Assembly (NCBI GenBank): GCA_033398695.1
Contig: CM065817.1
Span: 68,994,001 to 69,058,000 of the forward strand
Length of the DNA stretch: 64,000 bases
DNA from: Orobanche coerulescens
Taxonomy: Eukaryota > Streptophyta > Magnoliopsida > Lamiales > Orobanchaceae
Direction: 5' to 3'
Made by a program: the position numbers and the translations under genes. This document shows, piece after piece, positions 54,819 to 64,000 of this stretch (the first letter of the stretch is position 1; the number at the start of each line of letters is the position of its first letter). A model generated the notes under the pieces. It made no database searches, was not told the DNA's origin, and was given only the letters and a program-made list of their open reading frames with translations.

Positions 54819-55035
54819 ATAGCGCACGCTAAGCTATGAAGATTATCGTGCGCTATCGAGCACGAGTTAGCGTACGCTACGTTTGGTACGTAACGTACGC
54901 TAGGCCATCGACGAAGTCGATCGATCGGTGATCGGTAATCGACCATGCATAGTTAGCGTCGCTAGCTTTGTTGTTTGCGTGCGCTATCGAAGCGAACTTA
55001 ACGCACGCTACATAGAGTACTTAGCGTGCGCTAAG
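54819..55035 (+). promoter_or_regulatory. Second motif array of LTR C, downstream of the TATA box
   Basis: Eight copies in 217 bp, from ATAGCGCACGCTAA (54819-54832) to CTTAGCGTGCGCTAAG (55020-55035). I see no clear TATA box after it, and it lies within the presumed transcribed leader. The 3' LTR copy is at 62129-62345. Confidence 0.6.
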
Positions 55036-55221
55036 CGATTCGAGCATTACATTTTATGAACTTTTGGCCGTAAATCGAATTGTTAAACATTAAATGCGGA
55101 CGTGAGATAAATCCTATATCATTTCTTTTGTTAAGGTTTGATCTTGTTACGTGATTGATTGAGGAGGACGACCTTCGAGTGTTCATTTTCGTGGAAGTAT
55201 TGTTCTTGTCTTCAAATCGAG

Positions 55222-55627
55222 GCAAGTACCTTAATTGTTTTATGTATTGATGTTATACATATTGTCGTGCATGTATGTCATTGTTGTATGTCCACCTCGT
55301 GTTGGTCCGACGGGATCATCGGGGGATCTATGCTAGCGTGCGCTGGATCATCGGACGGGTTTTTCCACCACGGGTTGGTCTGACGGGATCATCGTGGGTT
55401 CTAGGCAGTGAACGCTGGATCGACGGAATTACCATGTGTATGTTATGATATCATGTTGTGATTATCAGTTGTGTATGTCATTTATAAGTTTCTCGTAGGA
55501 GAAGACTCATTGGTATTTTTGTCGTTTACGTTATTATTCTTCGTGAGATATGAATAATATGTTGTGGTACTTGTACTAGCATCGTTGTGCTAACCCCTTC
55601 GGGGGTGAACATTATGTTTATGTTCAG
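55222..55627 (+). other. Possible leader intron in the C LTR (GC-AG)
   Basis: Donor CGAG/GCAAGTACC at 55221/55222; acceptor TTTATGTTCAG ending 55627. Contains two copies of the GGTCYGACGGGATCATCG unit and the CCCC/GGGG hairpin. Prediction only. Confidence 0.35.
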
Positions 55628-55969
55628 GATCCAGGAGAGCGGGAAAACAACCACTGGAGCTGCATGACGACGAGGGTGCAGAGTGATGATTCGGCCGGGT
55701 TTATTTGTCTGTTGTTTATTGGTTATTTCAATAAGTACTCGAGTATGAAGTCATTTATGATGAATTTTAATTTGGTGATGTATTATTAAGTTCCTGTTGA
55801 ACAATTGTATTATTTTTAGTATTTGTTCAGAACTGTTGTATCGTAATTTCGTTATTTCCATTCGTTAGTACCTTTTAATGTCTGTTCAATTCTTCAGCCT
55901 TGTAAATCCTTATGTAAAGGATTTACGGCGCTGTAATATTCCTGAATATATCGGGGGTGTTACAGAATA

Positions 55970-55982
55970 TGGTATCGGAGCT
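55970..55982 (+). other. C primer-binding site (tRNA-iMet type)
   Basis: TGGTATCGGAGCT, five bases after the LTR end. Confidence 0.85.
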
Positions 55983-56199
55983 AAGATTATGGATATCTTG
56001 GCCGTTGGGTTAAAATAGGGGTCATTTATGTCTTTTGAGGTAACCGGCAGTCAATGACATCACTGCACTGCCTACGTCTTCATGCGAACGGTGGTTGTAA
56101 GTTCCTAAACTCTATCTCGTTCTTTACATGTTATGTCCCTTTATACTCAAATATTAGAACGATGTTGTTTCCTGTATATTGAGTATTTAAGCTTACAGT

Positions 56200-57446
56200 A
56201 TGTTGAGAGGCGGACGTGGACGTGGTCGCGGTCGTGGACGCGGATGAAGAAATGCTGAAAGGGAAGCGTCGCCTTCTAATCAGGCCAGTCATAGCTCAGG
56301 CGAGCCGCAACAATATATTAACAACGAACCAGAACCTCCTGTACCAGAGATCCTTCGTCAAGTGGTGAACCAGATGACTCAGTTCGCCCAAGTCGTGAAC
56401 CGAATGCAAGTGGCGGTGGGACTACAGTAGGGAGAGAGACAGCAAGGGATCCCAGACATGGGAAATCGAGGTGACCGGTGGCTGCAAGAGGTAGCGAAGA
56501 TGCAACCACCCAAATTCGACGGTATTTCTGAGACTCCCACCTGGGACCATTGGTTGAAGGAACTGGAGAAAATATTTGCCGGAATTAATCGCCTGGATAA
56601 TGGAGAGCCTCTATCGCGCAATACTTTCTGATAGGGGAAGCGTCCGAATAGTGGGAAGCCATCCGGCCTGTAGACCATGATGCTGATTGGACAGAGTTTA
56701 GATTGATGATGGAAGCTCAGTATTGCCCTCGTCCTGTGAGGGAAGCCAAAGTTCGGAAGTTTTTCTCCGCTCAGCATTCTGATGTGCCAGTATCTCAGGC
56801 AATTAAGACGTTTAACCAGCAGCTGGCATTTGTTCGACATCTGGTCAGAACAGATGCAGAAATGATGATCCATTTCGATATGAGGATGAAACCAGAAATC
56901 CAGAGGTACATGTCCGGATTTGAATGTACCACACTCCGTCAATACCAGGATAAGGCGTTGGCGTATGAGATTAAGGAAGCAGCTATGGAGAAATTTTCGG
57001 AAACCAAGAAACAGAAAGTCTATGGTACTTTTACAGAGCACAAGAATAGCGGGCCCCATAAGGCCCAGTCATCCTTTCACTCTTTCAAGAAACCTCCGCA
57101 CCCGGTTAGGAACGGAGAGAACTTCGGAGCGACATCAACTATTACTGATGTTACGAGGAAATGCTTTAACTGCGCCCAGACGGGGCACTATCGACGGAAT
57201 TGCCCCCTACCTGTCGTGACTTGTTTTGATTGTGGACGAGAGGGACATCGGGCAGTGTTTTGTGAAGAGGCTGCAAAGTCTTTTAGAGCCCGTACACCAC
57301 GGCCGATCAGAAGGAAGCCGATATCAAGCAGACACGGCAAAGTGTTCGAGATGCCTCGGAAATTTTGGCGCGGACGAGGCGAGAGGACAATGGGACCGAA
57401 AAGGGACATCGAGTGCCGATCTGCTCCCTACGTGCATGCGAGATGA
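56200..57446 (+). pseudogene. gag: C gag, two stops and one frameshift
   Basis: Start at ATG 56200 with a Gly/Arg leader (MLRGGRGRGRGRGRG) cut by TGA at 56245-56247, an expected Arg codon. A further TAG is at 56428-56430. The capsid core starts PPKFDGISETPTWDHWLKELE; a frameshift lies between about 56590 and 56700, then the frame is open for 247 aa (RYMSGFECTTLRQYQDKALA). Two intact zinc knuckles: CFNCAQTGHYRRNC and CFDCGREGHRAVFC. Confidence 0.85.
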
Positions 57447-57468
57447 GGAGGATAGATGATCGGGATCT

Positions 57469-59652
57469 TTGCCGCATCAGTCTTGTCAGATCCTTTCCCG
57501 GCCGGTTAGCATTTTATTCGATACAGGAGCTACGCATTCTTTTATATCTTTGTCTTGTGTAAATCGTTTGAATATTTCCGGTTTTCATACTTGTGAACCT
57601 TATGTTGTTGGTTTACCGAGTGGAGAGAGGATTGTCGGAAACTTAGAAACTAGAAATTTCCCTGTATCATTTGGAGGCAGAGAGTGGCTCTCAAATCTGA
57701 TCGTGATAGAAATGCAAGGAGACGACCTGATACTCGGAGACGATTGGCTTAATCGGTATGGAGCAATTGTAAACTACCGAAGGAGGAATATCTCGCTGAT
57801 CGCTGACGATGGTTCCGAAATATTGTTCGAGGGGTGGAAACCGGGAAGCTCAGGAAAATTGATCAAGGCGATGAAAGCTGTCAAATTGTTGAAACAGGGC
57901 TGTATCGGGTACTGGTGCTATGCAATGAAGAAAGAAGACGAAATTATGGAACTTTCATCCATTCCTGTTGTGAACGAATTTCCAGATGTATTTCCTAACG
58001 AGTTACCTAGACTACCTCCACGAAGGGATGTAGAATTTACCATTGAGCTGGAACCCGGAGCTACACCAATTTCTAAGGCGCCGTATCGTATGGCACCTAC
58101 TGAGATGTACGAACTGAAGAAGCAGCTGGAGGAGTTACTGGACAAGGGCTATATTCAGCCAAGCGTTTCACCCTGGGGAGCGCCAGTTCTTTTTGTCTGA
58201 AAGAAAGATGGATCGCTTCGACTGTGTATTGACTACCGAGAGCTGAACAAAATGACGATTAAGAACAAATATCCATTGCCACGGATTGATGATTTATTTG
58301 ACCAGTTGCAAGGAGCAACAGTATTTTCTAAAATCGATCTGAGATCAGGATACCATCAGCTGAGGATTAAGGAATCAGATGTTCCAAAGTCAGCATTCAG
58401 AACTCGCTACGGACATTATGAGTTTGTAGTGATGCCGTTTGGTCTCACTAACGCACCTGCTGTATTTATGCAATTGATGAACCGAGTGTTCATCGAATTT
58501 TTGGATAAATTTGTGGTCGTGTTCATTGATGACATTCTGGTGTATTCTAAGAGCCCGGAAGAACATGCACAGCATTTGCGGATTGTATTGGAACTTTTGA
58601 GAAGCGAGCAATTGTACGCCAAACTTTCTAAGTGTGAATTCTGGCTAAAGGAAGTAATGTTCCTCGGCCATGTGGTGTCAGCTAAAGGAGTCCGAGTAGA
58701 TCCTCAGAAGATTGAAGCAATTATGGATTGGAAGCTTCCAAAGAACGTGAAAGAAGTCCGAAGCTTCTTAGGACTTGCTGGATATTATCGTCGATTCGTG
58801 GAAGGGTTTTCTAAAATCTCCCGCCCACTTACTCGACTCCTGTAGAAAACTCAAAAGTTTGAGTGGAATGAGTTGTGTCAGGTTAGCTTTGATGAATTGA
58901 AGAAGAGATTGACGACGGCACCGATTCTATCACTTCCACAGGGAACTGGAGGATTTATAGTTTACAGTGATGCTTCGAACCAAGGACTCGGGTGCGTATT
59001 GATGCAGAATGATAAGGTGATCACTTATGCGTCACGACAGCTGAAACCTTATGAAGTGAATTACCCAACACATGATTTGGAGCTAGCAGCAGTGGTTTTT
59101 GCTTTGAAGATCTGGAGGCATTATCTGTACGGGACTCACTGTCAGATCTTTACGGATCACAAGAGTCTCAAGTACATATTCAGTCAGAAAGAGTTGAACA
59201 TGCGGCAAAGAAGATGGTTAGAGCTGATTAAGGACTATGACTTGGAGATTTTGTATCATCCAAGCAAAGCGAATGTAGTGGCCGATGCACTCAGCCGCAA
59301 GCCTGTTTCTATTCAGATGCTGGAGATGCTGACCTCCCAACTTAGCCTTCAACGAGAGATGATTCAAAAAGGAATTGAAGTGTGGTTACAAAGAGTCCAA
59401 GGACAACTGTGCGTGATGGATATAACTTCATCATTAACCGAAGAAATCAAATCTAGACAGGAAGATGATCCTCTGATGATTCGGTTACGTGATGAAGTGA
59501 TCAAAGGAAAGGCCCCCGGATTCATAATTCATGATGATGGAGTTTTGAGATTTCAGAACCGACTCTGCATTCCCGATGTTGATGTTCTGAAACAGACGAT
59601 TATGAAGGAAGCTCACAGTTCGCCCTATTCTATCCACCTGTGCACCAAGTAA
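57469..59652 (+). pseudogene. pol: C protease, reverse transcriptase, RNase H
   Basis: One frame throughout. Protease: ILFDTGATHSFISL near the start and [27 protein letters not shown] (then TGA 58198-58200), [27 protein letters not shown] (palm), [15 protein letters not shown] at 58843-58845. RNase [46 protein letters not shown]. The integrase zinc-finger start ([11 protein letters not shown]) is followed by a frameshift and stop at 59652. Closely similar to G across the whole region, so both belong to one clade. Confidence 0.9.
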
Positions 59653-60860
59653 GATGTATAAAGACTTGAAGCAGAATTTACGGTGGGGCAACATGAAGAA
59701 AGATGTAGCGGACTATGTTTCAAATGCTTGACTTGTCGTGAGTTAAGATCGAGCATCAACGGCCTGCCGGAATGTTGAAGCCACTCCCAATTCCTGAATG
59801 GAAGTGGGAGGACATATCGATGGACTTTATCACTAATATGCCGAGAACCAGGACAGGAATGAACATGATTTGGGTGATAGTTGATCGTTTAACTAAATCA
59901 GCTCATTTTCTAGGCATTAAGGATACGTGGGGACCAGAGAGGCTGGCACGAGTATTTATTTCGGAGATAGTTCGATTGCATGGTACGCCGAAGACCATTG
60001 TTTCTGATCGAGACGGACATTTTGTGTCTCACTTTTGGAAAGCAGTTCATAAGGCCTTGGGGACCGAATTGAACTTCAGCAGAGCTTATCACCCGCAGAC
60101 TGACGGACAATCCGAGAGGACTATTCAAACGGTGGAAGACATGCTAAGGGCCTGTGCCTTAGATTGGTCAAACGATTAGGAAGTTCATCTACCATTGATT
60201 GAATTTACCTACAACAATAGTTGGCATGCTTCCATTAAGATGGCACCATTTGAGGCATTATACGGGAGGAGATGTAGATCGCCCCTATGTTGGGATGATT
60301 CGTCAGACTTGATCGGGACAGAACCAGAGTTGATCGTGCAGACTCGAGAAAAGATAGTCGTGATTCGTGAAAGGCTGTTGACCGCCCAGAGTCGCCAGAA
60401 ATCTTACGCAGACGTACGTCGTCGCCCATTGGAGTTCAATACTGGAGACCACGTACTTTTGAAGGTTTCTCCTACTCAGGGAATCTTTCGTTTCGGAAGG
60501 AAAGGAAAGCTGAGTCCGAGATATATCGGACCATTTGAGATCCTTGAGAGAGTTGGGGAGTTGGCATACAGATTGGCATTGCCGTCATTGTGCCATGTTC
60601 ATAACGTGTTCCACGTATCCCAGCTACGGAAGTATATACCAGATCCCAGTCATATCATTGATTTCGGCGAGATCGAAGTCGCGCAGGATGGGACATTTGA
60701 AGAAAGACCGGTCAAGATACTCGAGAGTCGAGTTAAGCAGTTGAGGAACAAACCAATCGTTTTGGTCAAAGTTCAATGGTCACCTCACGGAAAGGAAGAA
60801 GCCACATGGGAAACGGAAGCTGATATGAATTCCAGATATCCCGAGTTATTTTCGTCTTGA
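59653..60860 (+). pseudogene. pol: C integrase and chromodomain
   Basis: Catalytic core from about 59772: SMDFITNMP, SDRDGHFVSHFW, DGQSERTIQTVEDML (DDE). TAG at 60177-60179 sits where Trp is expected (ND-W-EVHLP, TGG to TAG). Then GPY/F block ([19 protein letters not shown]) and chromodomain ([19 protein letters not shown]), ending normally at 60860 with RYPELFSS. The zinc-finger part (59653-59770) is out of frame and decayed. Confidence 0.9.
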
Positions 60861-60895
60861 GTTTCGGGACGAAACTCCTTTTTAGTAGGAGAGTA
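60861..60895 (+). other. C hairpin and polypurine tract
   Basis: Inverted repeat GTTTCG-GGA-CGAAAC (60861-60875), starting right after the pol stop codon, then TTTTTAGTAGGAGAGTA leading into the 3' LTR. Confidence 0.75.
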
Positions 60896-63276
60896 TGTAA
60901 TATCCGGATTTATTATGGTGTATTTCATCTGTATTCAAACCCTGTATTATTCAGATTTGTGGTTTTGATTATTGGAGTATGATATTTCTTGCATTGATAT
61001 CTTTGTACATAAGTATAACAACATGCAAAATTTCTCATGCAAACTCGTGATAGCGCACGCTAAGAATGTAGCTTAACGCGCGCTATCGGGCTACTACTAG
61101 CGCACGCTATGCATGTATGAGTTGCGTGCGCTAAGAACTCAATTATTGAGCGGGACGGCTAGCACATGCGCCAGCCGGGACATGGGTCTGGATAAGATTC
61201 CCGCGGGCGAACCTGGACAGTTTCGAAGTCAACTCTTATTAGCGCGCGCTAAGGAAAGCTTAGTAGCGTGCGCTAAATAGTTTAAATGCAGAATATTATA
61301 AATGGGACAATAACCCGTTTTGGCTTACATTTCATTCATCCATTCTTCATTCTTGAGAGGCCAGAGAGCTATAATAATCCTTCTACACACTTAGAACACA
61401 TCTTGTTGGTCTTTGTATATTGGTTATCACTTGTGAGTGATCATTGAAGTGGAATAGCACCTTGGAGTGGCATACAACCAACCGGAGTCGGATTCTACCT
61501 TACGGTTCAGTGATTTTCGTCATATTAAGGTATGTTCAACCTATCTACAGACTTAGAGTTGGATTCTAAAGAATTAGATGATCATGTTATCAAGATATTG
61601 ATTTTTCATTAGTGAATTATTCAATATGCATCATGTTTGGAATATAGAGATGGTTATGCCTCAAGTACCTTGATTATGAACATCATGATTCGAATCTTAT
61701 TACATTGAACAAGTAGAGGAAGCTTCTATCATTGGTAATCCGAATCTAGTAGATGACTTCATAACAACCATGGACTTGACTTTAACATCATTATTGTTAG
61801 ATGAATCTAAGGGATTGATCATGGAAGGATTTATCTAGTATAGAGGGAATGTTAAACAAATACAGTATGATAATTTTGATTGATATAAAGGTGTCGATAT
61901 CAACCGTAAAGCCTTTCGAATTGTCGTATGAAGATTTGTAGTCGAAATGGAATATGGTTTTATAATGGTATACATATCCCTGAATTCGGAGTTGTTCTTA
62001 TCCGTAAAATCATTCATAATCGTATGAACATGATATTCATGGAGGTAACATGAATTATCATGGAAGATTTCATTGTTTTGATCATGATGAGAACAGTTTA
62101 CTGCACAGCAGTAAACTGCCATGCACAGATAGCGCACGCTAAGCTATGAAGATTAACGTGCGCTATCGAGCACGAGATAGCGTACGCTACGTTTGGTACG
62201 TAACGTACGCTAGGCCATCAGACGAGTCAGTCGACTGATCAGTGAAGTACTGACCATGCATAGTTAGCGTACGCTAGGCTTTGTTGTTTGCGTGCGCTAT
62301 CGAGCAGACTTAACGCACGCTACACAGAGTACTTAATGTGCGCTAAGCAGTTCAGGAAGATTACATTTTATGAACTTTTGGCCGTAAATCGAATTGTTAA
62401 ACATTCGTACAACGTGAGATAAATCCTATATCATTTCTTTTGTTAAGGTTTGATCTTGTTACATGATTGATTGAGGAGGACGACCTTCGAGTGTTCGTTT
62501 TCGTGGAAGTATTGTTCTTGTCTTCAAATCGAGGCAAGTACCTTAATTGTTTTATGTATTGATGTTATACATATTGTCGTGCATGTATGTCATTGTTGTA
62601 TGTCCACCTCGTGTTGGTCCGACGGGATCATCGGGGGATCTATGCTAGCGTGCGCTGGATCATCGGACGGGTTTTTCCACCACGGGTTGGTCTGACGGGA
62701 TCATCGTGGGTTCTAGGCAGTGAACGCTGGATCGACGGAATTACCATGTGTATGTTATGATATCATGTTGTGATTATCAGTTGTGTATGTCATTTATGAG
62801 TTTCTCGTAGGAGAAGACTCGTTGGTATTTTTGTCGTTTACGTTATTATTCTTCGTGAGATATGAATAATATGTTGTGGTACTTGTACTAGCATCGTTGT
62901 GCTAACCCCTTCGGGGGTGAACATTGTGTTTATGTTCAGGATCCAGGAGAGTGGGAAAACAACCACTGGAGCTGCATGACGGCGAGGGTGCAGAGTGATG
63001 ATTCGGCCGGGTTTATTTGTTTGTTGTTTATTGGTTATTTCAATAAGTACTCGAGTACGAAGTCATTTATGATGAATTTGAATTTGGTGATGTATTATTT
63101 AGTTCCTGTTGAACAATTGTATTATTTTTAGTATTTGGTCAGAACTGTTGTATCGTAATTCCGTTATTTCCATTCGTTAGTACCTTTTAATGTCTGTTCA
63201 ATTCTTCAGCCTTGTAAATCCTTATGTAAAGGATTTACGACGCTGTAATATTCCTGAATATATCGGGGGTGTTACA
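60896..63276 (+). repeat. C 3' LTR
   Basis: Copy of 53586-55964 with scattered single differences plus one dense cluster at about 62215-62420. Confidence 0.95.
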
Positions 63277-63694
63277 CTAATTCCCTTAAGTTCAGGAAAT
63301 TAGTCTCGTTTTCGATCTTTCAACCCTTGGGCGGTGGAATTCCGTATTTGTTCAGCGAATGGCTCGCGTTTTGATTGATGTACCGATGGGTTGGTCAATC
63401 ATATTGATTTTCGTTCGTTGTGTTTTGTGATTGTTCAGATAATGGACTTGATTGTATTGTCTGTTTGATGACGCTTGTCACTTGTTGATTTTATTATGTC
63501 GCTACCAGTGGCGTTGTGTTAGTCGCCGTGGAGCGTATTTCACACTGTATATTCCTTCGAGTTGTTTGTAATATTTCGCCGTTGGGCGTTAGTTACGCAT
63601 TCTTGTGTATCTCATTGAAATATTCCTGGTGGTATACTTCTTCTCTCTACTTGTTTTAAGTTTCGGAACGAAACTTCTTTTAAGGAGGGTAGAA
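63277..63694 (+). other. D internal region, 3' end
   Basis: Non-coding, ends with inverted repeat GTTTCG-GAA-CGAAAC (63660-63674) and polypurine tract TTTTAAGGAGGGTAGAA next to the 3' LTR of D. The location and hairpin match the pol-LTR junction of chromoviruses, but no coding sequence is recognisable. Confidence 0.75.
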
Positions 63695-64000
63695 TGTAAT
63701 ACCTGTAATTTCGATTTCCGGTAATTTCTTTTTTCGGTGAAAGTCCGTTTTGACGAATCGCTCATGACCGTTTCGTTATTCCGAGAATGATTAATTCTAC
63801 ACTTTTTGTCATCCGAGTTCGTTTCGGTGTTGTTTTGTTGAGTTCCGTGCTTTTTAGCGACTTTTCCGCACTTGAGCTCGATTCTTGCGAATCTCGTTCG
63901 AAACTGCTATTTCGAGTTTCCTGTAAGTCCGTTTAAAATTGTTATACGTGTTGTGAACTTCGGTTTGGTTATTCGATCACGTATCGTGATTTTCGGGCAT
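63695..64000 (+). repeat. D 3' LTR (start only)
   Basis: TGTAATACCTGTAATTTCG... matches 38172 onward with several single differences and continues past the window end. Confidence 0.9.

Larger units (their letters stand above)
53586..55964 (+). repeat. C 5' LTR
   Basis: TGTAATATCCGGATTTATT...ATCGGGGGTGTTACA. It contains two arrays (53740-53967 and 54819-55035), TATA box at 53987-53993, a putative leader intron (55222-55627) and a CCCC/GGGG hairpin at 55593-55606. ORFs inside are the same in both LTR copies and have no similarity to known proteins. Confidence 0.95.
53586..63276 (+). mobile_element. Element C: complete Tekay-like chromovirus
   Basis: LTRs of 2,379 and 2,381 bp (53586-55964 and 60896-63276), perfect target duplication CTAAT (53581-53585 and 63277-63281), tRNA-iMet primer-binding site, gag with two zinc knuckles, PR-RT-RH-IN and a chromodomain. 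Coding frames carry a few stops and shifts. Inserted into the internal region of D. Confidence 0.95.
38172..64000 (+). mobile_element. Element D: large, mostly non-coding gypsy element (runs off the window)
   Basis: 5' LTR 38172-42313 (TGTAATACCCGTAATTTCG...GGGGGTGTTACA), primer-binding site, about 2.8 kb of internal sequence split into three parts (42314-42539, 51428-53585, 63277-63694), polypurine tract, and the start of the 3' LTR at 63695 (same first 200 bp as the 5' LTR). No RT or integrase remains; only a trace of a gag zinc knuckle. It resembles a large retrotransposon derivative (LARD). The TRIM, B and C are inserted in it. Left flank TAGAT (38167-38171), inside the end of E pol. Confidence 0.85.

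Noticed and set aside
1..64000. Host protein-coding gene
   Set aside because: Every ORF above 150 aa is explained by a retrotransposon domain, and the gaps between elements are LTR or leader sequence.

Overview
The window is repeat-only plant nuclear DNA, most likely from a eudicot with a large, retrotransposon-rich genome. I see no host gene, rRNA or tRNA gene. All recognisable coding sequence belongs to LTR retrotransposons: Ty3/gypsy chromoviruses (Tekay/Del-like, with a C-terminal chromodomain), a Ty3/gypsy Athila-like element, Ty1/copia SIRE-like elements and one Angela/Tork-like copia. The species cannot be told from the sequence. Clade names rest on motif recognition, not on searches.

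Layout, using letters for the elements. I (1-1871, +) is a gypsy LTR end. J (1872-3886, -) is a gypsy fragment carrying only gag. F (3887-6029, +) is a SIRE-like copia LTR plus broken gag. E (6030-7859 and 34240-38171, +) is an Angela-like copia split by other elements. G (7860-15638, -) is a chromovirus with a 2.3-kb LTR. H (15639-34239, +) is an Athila-like derivative with gag, protease and a third ORF but no RT or integrase. A (22358-32272, -) is a complete 9.9-kb SIRE-like copia inside H, with target duplication CCGTT. D (38172 to beyond 64000, +) is a mostly non-coding gypsy element. Inside D lie a 1.25-kb TRIM (38749-39999), B (42540-51427, + copia, target duplication GTATG/GTTTG) and C (53586-63276, + chromovirus, target duplication CTAAT). 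The insertions therefore form a stack several layers deep.

The most unusual structure is a recurring promoter-like module. Many copies of a short, CpG-containing, (quasi-)palindromic motif sit just upstream of a TATA box in the LTRs of gypsy elements I, G, C, D and H and copia elements F, A and B. Four motif dialects occur: TAGCGYRCGCTA (I, J, F, A, C), TAACGTACGTWA (B, G), GAGCCGCGGCAC (H) and GCTCGTGC (D). In the three elements with a third ORF (A, B, H) the same dialect plus TATA box is repeated immediately upstream of that ORF. The third ORFs of copia A and B and Athila-like H look homologous (putative plant transposon protein family), although the elements belong to different superfamilies. 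In B this ORF is fully open while gag-pol carries about ten lesions. I propose a transposon-encoded factor with its own promoter, possibly acting on the arrays, by analogy with the VANC anti-silencing proteins of Arabidopsis VANDAL transposons. That function is inference.

Apart from the third ORFs of A and B and the gag and protease frames of H, every gag or pol frame is broken by stops or frameshifts. Many of the stops fit C-to-T or G-to-A change, as expected for old, cytosine-methylated heterochromatin.
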